From CAYSRJ01 sp964521865 (GTDB taxonomy: Bacteria; Spirochaetota; B62-G9; DRHN01), in the NCBI GenBank assembly GCA_964521865.1, contig CAZFTJ010000016.1:1-64000 (forward strand): a DNA stretch of 64,000 nt, written 5' to 3'. The notes beneath the pieces were generated by a model that searched no databases, had not been told where the DNA came from, and worked only from the letters and a program-made list of their open reading frames with translations. This document shows, one piece after another, positions 17,208 to 26,176 of this stretch (within the stretch, counting starts at the first letter, position 1; the number at the start of each line of letters is the position of its first letter). The translations under genes were made by a program, and so were the position numbers.

Positions 17208-18668
17208 ATGCCGGACGATGAAACCACCGGGCTCACCTTCGACGATGTTATGCTCGTACCCCGCTACTCTGAAGTCAACCCCGCCGCGGTGGATGTATCG
17301 ACGGCCCTCGGCCGGATTGCCATGCAAATCCCCTTCATTGCAGCAGCGATGGATACGGTATCGGAATACATGATGGGAACTGCACTTGCCCGTGAAGGGG
17401 GGTTTGCAGTCATCCACAAGAATCTGTCCATTGAAGGACAGGCTGGAGAAGTCGAGAAGGTGAAGCGGTCTCAGAGCGGTATGATCATCGATCCCGTAAC
17501 CCTTCCGCCGACTGCACCGATCAGCGAAGCTCTGGCAATTATGAAAAACTTCAGAATATCCGGCATACCGATTACAGAACGGGGAAGACTCGTCGGTATT
17601 CTGACGAACAGGGACCTTCGTTTTATCACAGATTTCGATCAGCCCGTGCAAAACCTCATGACCAGGGAAAAACTCATTACCGTGCCGGTGGGAACGACCC
17701 TTGAACAGGCCAAAGAGCTCCTTCAAAAGTACAGGATTGAAAAACTGCCTATTGTCGATAAGAACCGCAATCTCAAGGGGCTCATTACCATTAAGGATAT
17801 ACAGAAGGCGATCGAGTTTCCCAATTCGGCTCTCGATGACAGAAAAAGACTCATCGTGGCTGCTGCGGCGGGCCCTACGGAAGACCTTGCCGAGAGGATC
17901 GATGCGCTTGTTGCCGTGAATGTGGATGCGATTGTTATCGACGCCGCGCACGGATATTCGAAGCGCGTTCTCGATGCAGTGAAACTGCTTCGAAGACGCT
18001 ACGGTAAAGATCTTTTTATCATTGCAGGCAATGTGGCAACGGCGGAGGGTGCTGCAGCGCTGACAGAGGCGGGAGCCGATGTCATAAAGGTGGGGATAGG
18101 TCCCGGGTCCATCTGCACAACCCGTGTTGTCGCGGGTGTCGGGGTGCCTCAGCTTACGGCGATTATGGACTGTGTGAAAACTGTAAAAAAACGGGGGGTT
18201 CCGGTCATTGCAGACGGCGGCATCCGCTATTCGGGCGACATCGTCAAGGCGCTTGCCGCAGGTGCGGATGCAGTGATGATCGGGGGGCTGCTCGCCGGTA
18301 CCGACGAAAGCCCCGGTGAGAAAGTTATCTATCAGGGCCGGGCCTTCAAAGAATACAGGGGTATGGGTTCGGAGGCGGCCATGAAGCAGGGCTCTTCGGA
18401 CAGGTACTTTCAAGAGGGCCGGAAAACCTTTGTACCGGAGGGGATCGAAGGGCTCGTTCCCTACAAGGGAAGCGTTCGGGATATTGTATTCCAGCTTGTT
18501 GGCGGGGTCAGGGCGGGCATGGGCTATGTCGGGGCCCGCAATCTAAAGGAGCTCAGGGAAAAGGCTCGTTTTATGAGAATGAGCTTTTCATCCCTGAAGG
18601 AAAGCCATGTCCACGATGTGCAGATGACAAAAGAGCCTCCCAATTACTACCCGCCGGAGTATGAGTAG
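17208..18668 (+). CDS. guaB: Inosine-5'-monophosphate dehydrogenase
   Basis: It oxidises IMP to XMP with NAD+, the committed step of GMP synthesis. The 486 residues are full length. The N-terminal 'LTFDDVMLVPRYSEV' is followed by two CBS domains at about 95-210 (VTLPPTAPISEALAIM..., RIEKLPIVDKNRNLKGLITIKDI). The catalytic loop 'GIGPGSICTTRVVAGVGVPQ' carries the active cysteine, and the flap has 'YRGMGSEAAM'. 'IADGGIRYSGDIVKALAAGADAVMIG' binds the phosphate. AAGGA lies 7-12 bases before the ATG. The gene is single, with its own promoter. No guaA is nearby. Confidence 0.97.
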   Translation: MPDDETTGLTFDDVMLVPRYSEVNPAAVDVSTALGRIAMQIPFIAAAMDTVSEYMMGTALAREGGFAVIHKNLSIEGQAGEVEKVKRSQSGMIIDPVTLPPTAPISEALAIMKNFRISGIPITERGRLVGILTNRDLRFITDFDQPVQNLMTREKLITVPVGTTLEQAKELLQKYRIEKLPIVDKNRNLKGLITIKDIQKAIEFPNSALDDRKRLIVAAAAGPTEDLAERIDALVAVNVDAIVIDAAHGYSKRVLDAVKLLRRRYGKDLFIIAGNVATAEGAAALTEAGADVIKVGIGPGSICTTRVVAGVGVPQLTAIMDCVKTVKKRGVPVIADGGIRYSGDIVKALAAGADAVMIGGLLAGTDESPGEKVIYQGRAFKEYRGMGSEAAMKQGSSDRYFQEGRKTFVPEGIEGLVPYKGSVRDIVFQLVGGVRAGMGYVGARNLKELREKARFMRMSFSSLKESHVHDVQMTKEPPNYYPPEYE

Positions 18669-18682
18669 CGCATTCCGTAATC

Positions 18683-18789
18683 TCGTGTGAAACAAATGGA
18701 GAAGGAATAGCACGGCTGCAGTGAAGCTGGTCGCGGAGGGCATACTGCCTGACTGCGGCACTATACCCGGTTACATCCTTTTCACACGA
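18683..18789. repeat. Widely spaced 10-bp inverted repeat downstream of guaB
   Basis: TCGTGTGAAA at 18683-18692 is mirrored by TTTCACACGA at 18780-18789, with about 87 bases between. It could be the ends of a small degenerate insertion or a long-range RNA stem. Chance is also possible. Confidence 0.25.
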
Positions 18790-18826
18790 CGTTCAAAACA
18801 AGCAGGTAAATGCACTCCGTTGAACC

Positions 18827-18853
18827 GGACTGCAGATGCTACCACTGCAGTCC
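18827..18853. terminator. Stem-loop at the end of the barrel gene
   Basis: GGACTGCAG and CTGCAGTCC (9-base perfect arms, 9-base loop) span the stop codon of the leftward barrel gene. No T run follows in either direction, so termination would be imperfect. It may instead protect the mRNA 3' end. Confidence 0.4.
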
Positions 18854-19975
18854 GAAATTGAATATGAGGTTTTGTGCGGGATTGGCGCCCGGGTAGGCGC
18901 CGAGCTCGTCAACGTAGTAGACGAAGCCGATGCGGAAGAATTTCAGGTTAAAGCCTACTCCACCCGTTAAATACCCGCCGTCGACTCCGCCGAGAAGGTC
19001 TATAACCTCGAGGGTGCTGAACCTGACGCCGAATTTAAAATTCGACAGGAAAGACGAGTAGTCGAGGAGATCTGAATAATCGAGCGCCAGTACCAGGTTT
19101 TCGGGTGATTGTACCTTTTTGAAAAAGTGGAGCGGGTAGAATGCGATACCGAAGGCAATTCTCGGTTTGATCATGCTGTCGCCGTATGAGGTGGTTCCTC
19201 CGCCGATATTTTCCCATGTATTAAAACGGGTGCCGAAAAAATCCTTTGCAGCGACGCCGAAGTGGAGGTATGAGAGCGGCATGTACAAAAGCCCGATATC
19301 GGAACCGAATGCAACCGACTTTGCCAGGGGAATACCGGAAGCCTCTTCAATGGTGTCGATGACGTCCAAAAGCGTGCCCTCAACCTGTGATTTTACACGC
19401 AATATCACCTTCATATTGATTCCCGCGTAGAGACCGTTTAAAATCGGAACATCTCTGCCGTAGCCTCCGATAAATCCGACATCGGAGTACGATAAAAAGT
19501 CGGCAGTCGGCATTATTCCGCCCGGTCTTGTGGTAAGCAGGATACTTACATTGTCGTAGAATGAGAATCCGAAGTTGTTGCCCACCCTTCCGAAAGACAC
19601 GGGGCCGGCAATGCCCGACGAGATGGTTGTGTCCGAGAGATAGTTCGTAATATTGGAGCCTGACGTGATATTTTTTCCCGCGAGGATTGCGCTGTACACG
19701 TCGAGCGCGGAGTTGTCGACATTCATCTTAATGCCGAGCGAAAAAACGGATAAAATGCCGTCTTCGACAACGCCGTACCCCGCCGGATTGTAGTAAACGG
19801 CGTTTTCATCGCTGGAAACGGCGGTATAAGCATTACCCATGGCTCGTACCATGGGCACCAGCGGTTGGGCAAGCGGTTCCGTATTGTCGATTGCAAAAAG
19901 TGTTATGCCGGGCAAAAAAAGAAGCATTAAAAAGGCGCACGTCTTTTTAATATGTCTGAACAGTGTTTTTCCCAC
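18839..19975 (-). CDS. Outer-membrane beta-barrel protein, PorV/UPF0164-like
   Basis: A signal peptide (residues 1-29, ending LFA-ID) is followed by 'RAMGNAYTAVSSDENAVYYNPAG', the N-terminal signature of the FadL/PorV-like and spirochaetal UPF0164 barrels. Alternating amphipathic strands follow, and the protein ends in a tryptophan (FNFGLQW), as Bam-inserted barrels do. Length 378 residues. Inferred: outer-membrane porin or surface-protein shuttle. Cargo unknown. A GTG start at 19975 with GGGGGAA upstream is used. It lies 82 bases downstream of the lipoprotein gene on the same strand and probably shares its promoter. Confidence 0.8.
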   Translation of the reverse strand: MGKTLFRHIKKTCAFLMLLFLPGITLFAIDNTEPLAQPLVPMVRAMGNAYTAVSSDENAVYYNPAGYGVVEDGILSVFSLGIKMNVDNSALDVYSAILAGKNITSGSNITNYLSDTTISSGIAGPVSFGRVGNNFGFSFYDNVSILLTTRPGGIMPTADFLSYSDVGFIGGYGRDVPILNGLYAGINMKVILRVKSQVEGTLLDVIDTIEEASGIPLAKSVAFGSDIGLLYMPLSYLHFGVAAKDFFGTRFNTWENIGGGTTSYGDSMIKPRIAFGIAFYPLHFFKKVQSPENLVLALDYSDLLDYSSFLSNFKFGVRFSTLEVIDLLGGVDGGYLTGGVGFNLKFFRIGFVYYVDELGAYPGANPAQNLIFNFGLQW

Positions 19976-20057
19976 GAAATTCCCCCGTCCGTCGGTATTG
20001 AGCTTCTGTACATGCGTCTCGGGACGTCGTTGTTTGAATTCTGGTACAAATGCAGCA

Positions 20058-20903
20058 CTAAGAGAGCGCCGCCGTATTCAATCCATTTGTCACCCATCCG
20101 TTGATATTGTCCTTCAGAGAAGAGACGTCCATGTCCGCAGGTGGATTGCCCTCCAGCGACTTGAGCACATCGAATGCCTTTTCTAGATAGTCGAGCATTA
20201 CACTTCCTTCGGCGGTACCCGCTGCGTACTGACGCAGCCCGTTATTCGAGGCTGTTGCATCGCTCCAGGTATCGATGTTGTAGGGATGCACCACAACTGC
20301 GCTCGAACCGTTTACAATCGCGCCGTATTCGGCATTCAATCCTGCTGCGCTGGCGTCGTTCCAGGGCGCAGTATTGTAATTCTGGGCAATTTTTTTGGCG
20401 CCGACACTGGTCGCTGCCAACATGTTTGTTTCATAGGCTTCTACAAGGACCCCCCGGTCGACGTCTGAACCGGCGTTGTCTATCGCTGAGTTGTAATCAT
20501 CCGCAGCATTCTCGACATTTTCGAAGAATGTGCCGTATTCATCGTTCTGTACGACTGTCGTAATTACATCCGACGGATCATCGAACGCAAGGTTTCCATC
20601 GATGAGATCTCCGATAACCGTATCCAGGTTCGGGGAAGCCCGGTTGAGATAGGCCGACGCCCTGCCGATATAGGCATCGGTCAGATCGCCGCCCGATGCG
20701 CTTGCGATGACATCGGTGAAGTAGTCGATGGCCGCATCGTAGTCGCCGTCGGCAAGTGCATTGTACCCGGCATCAAGTTTCGCGTCGTTGCCCATTTTAT
20801 CCGGATTCACAAAGGGACTGAAAATGTTTATCGGCTTGCAGGATGTAAAAAAAACAATACCGGCGATCAATACGAGAAACAGTATATTCCGTGCGTGTTT
20901 CAT
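20058..20903 (-). CDS. TPR-containing lipoprotein
   Basis: The lipobox-like FFTSC at residues 17-21 follows a hydrophobic segment, so the protein should be lipidated on Cys21. Residues 40-100 contain TPR-like helices ('DAGYNALADGDYDAAIDYFTDVIA', 'DAYIGRASAYLNRA'). The rest is Asp/Asn/Ala-rich with no known domain. The total is 281 residues. It is probably attached to the outer membrane and works with the barrel protein encoded next in the same operon. GGAG lies just before the ATG at 20903. A promoter is visible upstream. Confidence 0.72.
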   Translation of the reverse strand: MKHARNILFLVLIAGIVFFTSCKPINIFSPFVNPDKMGNDAKLDAGYNALADGDYDAAIDYFTDVIASASGGDLTDAYIGRASAYLNRASPNLDTVIGDLIDGNLAFDDPSDVITTVVQNDEYGTFFENVENAADDYNSAIDNAGSDVDRGVLVEAYETNMLAATSVGAKKIAQNYNTAPWNDASAAGLNAEYGAIVNGSSAVVVHPYNIDTWSDATASNNGLRQYAAGTAEGSVMLDYLEKAFDVLKSLEGNPPADMDVSSLKDNINGWVTNGLNTAALS

Positions 20904-20956
20904 GGCGTCTCCATAAAAAGGAATAGTGGTTTTGAACGGGCCGGTTCTTACATAAA

Positions 20957-20985
20957 ATTATAACACAGTTGTCCTGTATATTCAA
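20957..20985 (-). promoter_or_regulatory. Sigma-70-type promoter for the lipoprotein-barrel operon
   Basis: On the minus strand TTGAAT (20980-20985), a 17-base spacer and a perfect TATAAT (20957-20962). The leader to the start at 20903 is about 45 bases. Confidence 0.6.
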
Positions 20986-21299
20986 TATGACCTGAAAGTG
21001 TCTCATTTGTGCGCCGTCAAAACCCTGTTGCAATTTTATTCTCGGTCGGTATAATAGAGTTTACCCGGGCACATATAGTTTGAATAATGCTGCCGATGCA
21101 AACCGAAAAGCGGATACGGCTCCTGCTTGCTTGATGCGGAAAACATGCCGCTTTACGGCGGCCGTACGCCGGAATTTAAGAAACACAGACAAATTTATTG
21201 TGTGAATTTTGTTCCGCTCCTTATAAATTATCGGCATATGCATACAGGTTTATCGAGGGGTTTTTTAAGCGGGACGGAACAGTGGAGGAGGCTGATGAT
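20986..21299. other. Non-coding spacer
   Basis: About 310 bases between the lipoprotein promoter and the tRNA terminator. Short open frames here lack ribosome-binding sites and coding character. Nothing further can be supported. Confidence 0.5.
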
Positions 21300-21338
21300 A
21301 AAAAGAAGCCCCCCCGAAAAGGAGGAAAACGGGGAGGC
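21300..21338 (-). terminator. Intrinsic terminator of the tRNA operon
   Basis: On the minus strand GCCTCCCCG pairs with CGGGGGGGC (one G-T pair) around a 13-base loop, followed by TTCTTTTT. It lies 10 bases after the tRNA-Glu gene. Confidence 0.75.
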
Positions 21339-21347
21339 AAAAAACAG

Positions 21348-21419
<72 letters not shown>

Positions 21420-21422
21420 ATC

Positions 21423-21495
21423 TGAGCCGCGAAGGAATCGAACCTTCGACCCACGCCTTAAAAGGGCGTTGCTCTACCGACTGAGCTAGCGGCCC
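21423..21495 (-). tRNA. tRNA-Lys (anticodon TTT)
   Basis: Acceptor GGGCCGC/GCGGCTC with discriminator A, D-arm GCTC...GAGC with AGTCGGTA, anticodon stem ACGCC/GGCGT with loop CTTTTAA (anticodon TTT), and T-arm GAAGG/CCTTC with TTCGATT. It is transcribed first, three bases before tRNA-Glu. Confidence 0.95.
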
Positions 21496-21506
21496 TGTCC
21501 TCGCAA

Positions 21507-21535
21507 AATATAGTAACCATAAAACGTGCGGTCAA
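21507..21535 (-). promoter_or_regulatory. Promoter of the tRNA-Lys/tRNA-Glu operon
   Basis: On the minus strand TTGACC (21530-21535), 17-base spacer, TATATT (21507-21512), ending 11 bases before the tRNA-Lys 5' end. GCGAG follows the -10, consistent with a GC-rich discriminator. Confidence 0.7.
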
Positions 21536-21594
21536 GAATAATTTGGGCGAAGCTCGAGCTTGACGAGAACTGCACCGTAACAGGGAGACGGAAT

Positions 21595-22461
21595 GTGTAC
21601 AGTATGACCGGATTTGCATTCAGGAGTTTCGAGTTTGAGGATTGCACACTGTTCATTGAAATAAAATCTCTGAACAACAAGTTTCTGGAGATGCGTTTCA
21701 AGCTTCCTCTTCAGATGGAACATTTCGAAGAAATGATCAGAAGTATCGTTAAAAGGTATGTAAAGCGCGGAAAGCTCGATGTAAACATTCGTGTCGTTGC
21801 CAAGGAACAGATGGAGTATAACTTCATGCGCGCTCTTTTTCGAAAATACAGCGGTATAATACGAACGCTCGAAAAGGATACCGGCTATTCTCTGAATATT
21901 TCGGTTTCGGATCTGTTGTCCCTGATATCTTTTTTTAACAGTTACAGTGATAGCGCCGTTGTCTCAATTCCTGAGAATGCCCTGCAGGAGGCGTTTGTCG
22001 AAACGATTGGAGAGTTCCAGGATTCACGGTTTCGGGAAGGTAAGAATACTAGGGATGACATTACGGGGTATATTCATACAATACTCGAATCTGCAGGAGC
22101 GGTAGAAAGCATGTCGCCGGCAATTATCGACAGGTACAAAGCCCAGCTTCGCGAAAAAATCAACGAGCTCATAGACGGCAGGACGGACGAAACAAGGGTT
22201 CTGATGGAAGTCGGAGTTTTCGCCAATAAGATCGACATCAGTGAAGAGGTATCGCGGATAAGGGGACACCTGAATAAGATGCTTGACCTCATACGAACAA
22301 ATGGATCGTGCGGCAGAGAGCTTGATTTCATGTCACAGGAGGTAAACAGGGAAATCAACACCATCGGCGCAAAAGTTCCCGATTACAGTATTTCAGAGAA
22401 AGTCGTTGAAATGAAGACGATTCTTGAAAAAATCAAGGAACAGGTGAGAAACATTGAATAG
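21595..22461 (+). CDS. yicC: YicC/YloC-family endoribonuclease
   Basis: YicC-type proteins are endoribonucleases reported to trim RNA ends or small RNAs. The N-terminal MYSMTGFAF (usual 'MTGFG') and 'EIKSLNNKFLEMRFKLP' are family hallmarks. The C-terminal DUF1732 part has 'DETRVLMEVGVFANKIDISEEVSRIRGHL' and ends with 'ELDFMSQEVNREINTIGAKV'. About 288 residues. The GTG start at 21595 is preferred because AGGGAG lies 7 bases upstream and the MTGF motif then falls at the usual place. Its stop overlaps the gmk start, and yicC-gmk-rpoZ is a widely conserved order. Confidence 0.92.
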   Translation: MYSMTGFAFRSFEFEDCTLFIEIKSLNNKFLEMRFKLPLQMEHFEEMIRSIVKRYVKRGKLDVNIRVVAKEQMEYNFMRALFRKYSGIIRTLEKDTGYSLNISVSDLLSLISFFNSYSDSAVVSIPENALQEAFVETIGEFQDSRFREGKNTRDDITGYIHTILESAGAVESMSPAIIDRYKAQLREKINELIDGRTDETRVLMEVGVFANKIDISEEVSRIRGHLNKMLDLIRTNGSCGRELDFMSQEVNREINTIGAKVPDYSISEKVVEMKTILEKIKEQVRNIE

Positions 22462-23014
22462 AGAGGCGATTCTTCTCGTTATTACCGCACCTTCGGGAAC
22501 CGGGAAGACGACCATTTACAGGAAGCTGATGGCAAAGCGGTCCGACCTCTCCTTCTGTGTGTCGTGTACAACCAGAAAAAAGAGGTCTGGTGAGAGAGAG
22601 GGTGTGGACTACCACTTCATCGGCAGGGAGCATTTCGAGGAAAAGGTGAGGCGTGGGGATTTTATCGAATGGGCCGAGGTTCACGGAGAGCTCTACGGTA
22701 CCGACAGAGAAGCATTCACTCGGTGTGTTGAAATCGGCAGGGTATGCATCTTCGATCTCGATGTGCAGGGCGCGCTCAACTTCATGAGGGAATTTCCTGA
22801 AGCGGTAACGATATTTATTGAACCGCCCGGCATCGATTCTCTCAGGGACCGTCTTTTGACGAGGGGAACCGAAGATGCCGATACCATCAAAAGACGTCTC
22901 GATAACGCGCGGAAGGAGCTTGAAAAAAAGGATTACTTTCAGTATATTGTAGTGAATAAAAAAGTTGATGATGCCGTTGAGGAAATAGAGAGGATAATCG
23001 ACGGTCAATCGTAA
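22454..23014 (+). CDS. gmk: Guanylate kinase
   Basis: It phosphorylates GMP to GDP with ATP. The P-loop is APSGTGKTT at residues 12-20. The GMP-binding part is 'SCTTRKKRSGEREGVDYHFI' and 'FIEWAEVHGELYGT'. 'IFDLDVQGA' is the Walker-B-like segment, and the lid has 'RGTEDADTIKRRLDNA'. 186 residues, the usual length. The TTG start overlaps the yicC stop (TTGAATAG) with AGGTGAG upstream, a sign of translational coupling. Together with guaB elsewhere in the window it serves guanine nucleotide supply. Confidence 0.96.
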   Translation: MNREAILLVITAPSGTGKTTIYRKLMAKRSDLSFCVSCTTRKKRSGEREGVDYHFIGREHFEEKVRRGDFIEWAEVHGELYGTDREAFTRCVEIGRVCIFDLDVQGALNFMREFPEAVTIFIEPPGIDSLRDRLLTRGTEDADTIKRRLDNARKELEKKDYFQYIVVNKKVDDAVEEIERIIDGQS

Positions 23015-23032
23015 AAGAGGAAGGTCTTACCG

Positions 23033-23230
23033 ATGCTTACCGTCTACAAAATTATCGATTATACCGAAAACCGATACCTGCTTGCGAGGGCCATAATGAT
23101 TCGCGCACGGCAGATTAATTTTTTAGGCGATGACAAGCTGGAAAAATACGGGGGCAAAATCGTATCGCTTTCCATGCAGGAAGTGCTCGATAATGAAATC
23201 AAGTATAAACTCAGTACCGTGAAAAAGTGA
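23033..23230 (+). CDS. rpoZ: RNA polymerase omega subunit
   Basis: The small RNA polymerase subunit aids beta' assembly and, in some bacteria, ppGpp binding. 65 residues with 'ENRYLLARAIMIRARQI' (usual 'NRFeLvlvaa.RArql') and 'KIVSLSMQEVLDNEIKY', the spirochaete-like version. It sits 18 bases after gmk, its common neighbour. AAGAGGAAGG precedes the ATG. The divergence from proteobacterial omega is large, but position and motif agree. Confidence 0.85.
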   Translation: MLTVYKIIDYTENRYLLARAIMIRARQINFLGDDKLEKYGGKIVSLSMQEVLDNEIKYKLSTVKK

Positions 23231-23333
23231 GAAAAGGCATTTGCATGCCGAAGTTTCTCTTTAGATACCCGCCGCACTCAACCGCACTCGGGCTATTTAA
23301 CTGTATACAATAAAAATTCAAAAAAGGGCAGCA

Positions 23334-24260
23334 ATGGACGCGGCAAAGAGGGTTGTGTTCATATTCGGTCCAACCGGAGTGGGGAAAACGGAGCTTGCGG
23401 TGAAGGCGGCAGAAGGTATTGGAGAGATCGTATCCGTCGATTCAATGCAGGTCTACAGGGGACTTGAGTGCGGCACTGCAAAACCAAAAGACGATCAGCT
23501 GGACAGGGTGAAGCACCACCTTGTGAGTATCGTGCCCCCGGATTTCAGATTCAGTGCAGGCGATTTCAGGCGCCGTGCACTCAGAGCAATCGATGAAATT
23601 CACCTTCGCAAAAAAGTTCCGGTGCTTGTCGGAGGGACCGGGCTCTATTTCAGGGCGCTTGAATACAACCTCTCCGGGGCGCCCGATGCGGATGTCGGCC
23701 TTCGTAAACGGCTGTACGAACAGGAGGAGCTGGAAAAGGGAGTTCTTTATCGAAGGCTGCAGGAAATTGATCCCGATACTGCCGCCGATCTTCACCCCAA
23801 TGACCTCGTTCGGATCATCCGTGCACTCGAGGTATTCATACTTTCGGGCGGAACGTTCTCCGCTTTTATACGTGAAAGCGGTGCTTCGACTGTGACGCCG
23901 CTTAAACTGGGCGTCACCATCGACAGACGGAGGCTGTATGAAAAACTCGAGCACCGCTGCAGGGGGATGATCGACAAAGGTCTCGACAGAGAGGTGTACC
24001 GGCTCCTGCAGGAGGGGTATGACGAGAAGTATCCGAGCATGAAGGGCCTGGGCTACAGTCATTTTATTCAATATTTCAAGGGGTGCCGTTCGTACGGTGA
24101 AACGGTCCGACTTTTCATCCGGGATACGAATCGTTATGCAAAGAGGCAGTACACCTGGTTCAGGAAGGAGCAGGATGCCTTGTGGTTCGGGCCGGATGAG
24201 CACAGCCGCGTCAGGGACTGTATTGAATCGTTTATGGGCATTCATAAGGAGGGCGTCTGA
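23334..24260 (+). CDS. miaA: tRNA dimethylallyltransferase
   Basis: It adds a dimethylallyl group to A37 of tRNAs reading UNN codons. P-loop FGPTGVGKTELA at residues 11-22. 'VSVDSMQVYRGLECGTAKP' is the signature with the catalytic aspartate. 'HHLVSIVPPDFRFSAGDFRR', 'VLVGGTGLYFRAL', and near the end 'RFIRDTNRYAKRQYTWFRKE' are also family-specific. 308 residues. Its stop overlaps the manC start (TGATG), so the two are coupled. Confidence 0.96.
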   Translation: MDAAKRVVFIFGPTGVGKTELAVKAAEGIGEIVSVDSMQVYRGLECGTAKPKDDQLDRVKHHLVSIVPPDFRFSAGDFRRRALRAIDEIHLRKKVPVLVGGTGLYFRALEYNLSGAPDADVGLRKRLYEQEELEKGVLYRRLQEIDPDTAADLHPNDLVRIIRALEVFILSGGTFSAFIRESGASTVTPLKLGVTIDRRRLYEKLEHRCRGMIDKGLDREVYRLLQEGYDEKYPSMKGLGYSHFIQYFKGCRSYGETVRLFIRDTNRYAKRQYTWFRKEQDALWFGPDEHSRVRDCIESFMGIHKEGV

Positions 24261-25333
24261 TGTATGTTGTGATAATAGCAGGTGGGAAAGGCGAACGGTT
24301 CTGGCCGAAGAGCACCCTGGCATTGCCGAAGCAGTTTCATACAATAGTGGCCGAACGGACTATGATACAGGAAACATTTTACAGGGTGTATCCGGAAATT
24401 GGACCTGACCGAATCTTTATCGTCGCCCCGCCGCATCTACGGGAGATCATTCTGCAGCAACTTCCAGAACTGGTGGAGGAAAACCTGGTTGTTGAGCCTG
24501 CGGGTAAGAATACCGCACCTGCAATCGGACTTGCGACGGTGTACATACATAAAAAAGATCCGGATGCAACAATTGCCGTGCTTTCGGCGGATCATGTTTT
24601 ACAGCCGAAAACAAGTTTTTTAAAAGCCCTCGAGAATGCTGGTGATGTCGCCGGTCGGGGATATGTCGTTACATTCGGCATACAGCCTGTCCGACCGGCG
24701 ACCGAGTTCGGTTACATTGAAACCGGCGGGGCACTTGAAGGGCAGTACGATTTTACCGTACTCCTGGTAAAATCTTTCAGGGAAAAACCGGACGCAGAGA
24801 CGGCCCGGGATTTCGCTCGAAGGGGAACATTTTTATGGAATTCAGGTATGTTTATCTTCAGAGCGGATGTAATGCTTTCAGCCGTTGAAAGGCATATGCC
24901 GGGCATGTACCGGGGATTGATGCGCATAGAGAAAAGTATTAAAACGACCGGAGAGCAACGGGTAAAGGAGGAGGAGTACGACGGTTTTGAAAGCATCTCC
25001 ATTGATTACGGCGTTATGGAGAAAATAGAAAATATTGCATGCATACGGCCGGAATTCGAGTGGGACGATGTGGGTTCCTGGGGAGCGCTCGGCAGGCACT
25101 GTGACACGGATGACGCAGGAAACGTGGTTCGTGGAAACGCAGTTCTTTTAGAAGCCGAATCCAATATAATCGCCGGCGACGACGATACACTCATCGCCCT
25201 TATCGGTATAAAGGATGTCGTTGTTGTGAAGGAAAAAAACAGGGTGCTGGTCTGCAAACGGTCGATGGATCAGAGAATCAAGGAGGTACTCGGGGAGATA
25301 GCGAAGCGGTCGGACGGCCGCCGGTACCTGTAA
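24260..25333 (+). CDS. manC: Mannose-1-phosphate guanylyltransferase
   Basis: It makes GDP-mannose from mannose 1-phosphate and GTP for surface glycans. The nucleotide-binding loop IAGGKGERFWPKS is at the N-terminus. 'EPAGKNTAPAIGLA' near residue 80, 'LSADHVL', 'EFGYIETG', 'SFREKPDAETA', 'LWNSGMFIFRADV' and 'DYGVMEK' follow in family order. 357 residues, so the mannose-6-phosphate isomerase domain of the bifunctional enzyme is absent. It overlaps miaA by one base. No gmd or fcl genes are nearby. Confidence 0.93.
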   Translation: MYVVIIAGGKGERFWPKSTLALPKQFHTIVAERTMIQETFYRVYPEIGPDRIFIVAPPHLREIILQQLPELVEENLVVEPAGKNTAPAIGLATVYIHKKDPDATIAVLSADHVLQPKTSFLKALENAGDVAGRGYVVTFGIQPVRPATEFGYIETGGALEGQYDFTVLLVKSFREKPDAETARDFARRGTFLWNSGMFIFRADVMLSAVERHMPGMYRGLMRIEKSIKTTGEQRVKEEEYDGFESISIDYGVMEKIENIACIRPEFEWDDVGSWGALGRHCDTDDAGNVVRGNAVLLEAESNIIAGDDDTLIALIGIKDVVVVKEKNRVLVCKRSMDQRIKEVLGEIAKRSDGRRYL

Positions 25334-25420
25334 TGAATTTGAAAAACAGACGGGTTTTATTTATATTATACAGGCCGTAGCTGTTTTCTCGCAAAATGAG
25401 CGGTATGAGGGGAATTTCAG

Positions 25421-25837
25421 ATGTCAGATAAAGATTCGTACGTTCCGGAGGCGTCTTTTTCATCCCTTGTGCTTACATTGAGCTCATCGGCATGGGTCGG
25501 ACTCGGCAAGATAGCAGACCCCCTGTCGGGTGAGATAAACAAGGATTTAAAATCCGCAAAGTTTACAATCGACACCCTGATAATGCTGAGGGAAAAAACA
25601 AGCGGGAACCTCTCCGACGATGAGAAAAAGCTGCTTCAGGTGGTGCTCGGCGATCTCCAGGGAAATTACGCTGAAGCCGTATTTACGGGGGAGGAGTCGG
25701 CTGAAAAACCCGCTGAAGCAGCCCGGGAAACTTCAGCAGGGGCGGATGCAGGGGAGAAGAGTGCGGGATCGGGTGATTCGAAGAATAGAGAAGCCGAAAC
25801 GGACGGGGATCAAAAGGCCTCGGGAAAAAATCGGTAA
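25421..25837 (+). CDS. DUF1844 protein
   Basis: The first 90 residues ('ASFSSLVLTLSSSAWVGLGKIADPLSGEINKDLKSAKFTIDTLIMLREKTSGNLSDDEKKLL') match the conserved core of DUF1844 proteins of unknown function, common in spirochaetes, Bacteroidetes and Deltaproteobacteria. The remaining 45 residues are a charged, disordered Glu/Ala/Gly/Lys tail. No signal peptide. It lies between manC and the tiny COX24-type gene on the same strand. Confidence 0.85.
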   Translation: MSDKDSYVPEASFSSLVLTLSSSAWVGLGKIADPLSGEINKDLKSAKFTIDTLIMLREKTSGNLSDDEKKLLQVVLGDLQGNYAEAVFTGEESAEKPAEAARETSAGADAGEKSAGSGDSKNREAETDGDQKASGKNR

Positions 25838-25895
25838 ACATGAAGATCGAGGGGCTGATAATTATACGGGTACGTATATCAATTGAGGAGGGATG

Positions 25896-25985
25896 ATGCC
25901 ATCAGGCAAGAAACGGAAAAGGCAGAAAATTGCGAATCACAAGAGAAAGAAACGTTTACGGAAAAACAGGCATAAGAAAAAGTAG
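25896..25985 (+). CDS. AURKAIP1/COX24-type tiny basic protein, 29 aa
   Basis: The sequence starts MPSGKKRKRQKIANHKRKK and ends RHKKK, with more than half of all residues Lys, Arg or His. It is the bacterial version of the AURKAIP1/COX24 domain, whose eukaryotic members are mitochondrial small-subunit ribosomal proteins. Inferred: ribosome-bound RNA-binding peptide. GAGGAGGG just upstream is a strong ribosome-binding site. An adjacent ATG at 25893 would be too close to it. The gene is easily missed because of its length. It follows DUF1844 after 58 bases. Confidence 0.8.
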   Translation: MPSGKKRKRQKIANHKRKKRLRKNRHKKK

Positions 25986-26176
25986 GCGCTAAATTCCCGC
26001 AATCACGGTACAGCACTTCCACGTGCCTGATGGGTTCAATCCATATAAACGGCGTCGTTCGGGCGGTGGCAATACATTGATATTTAACCAGTAGAAACGT
26101 AGAGGATGTTTCCGCCTGTGAACCGGGTTGTTCCGCTTGACCGGAATTTCAACGGATAAAACCATAGGACGATCAT

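Noticed and set aside
17187..18413. 408-codon frame opposite guaB
   Set aside because: It mirrors guaB codons, is rich in His/Arg/Cys as antisense frames are, and has no recognisable domain.
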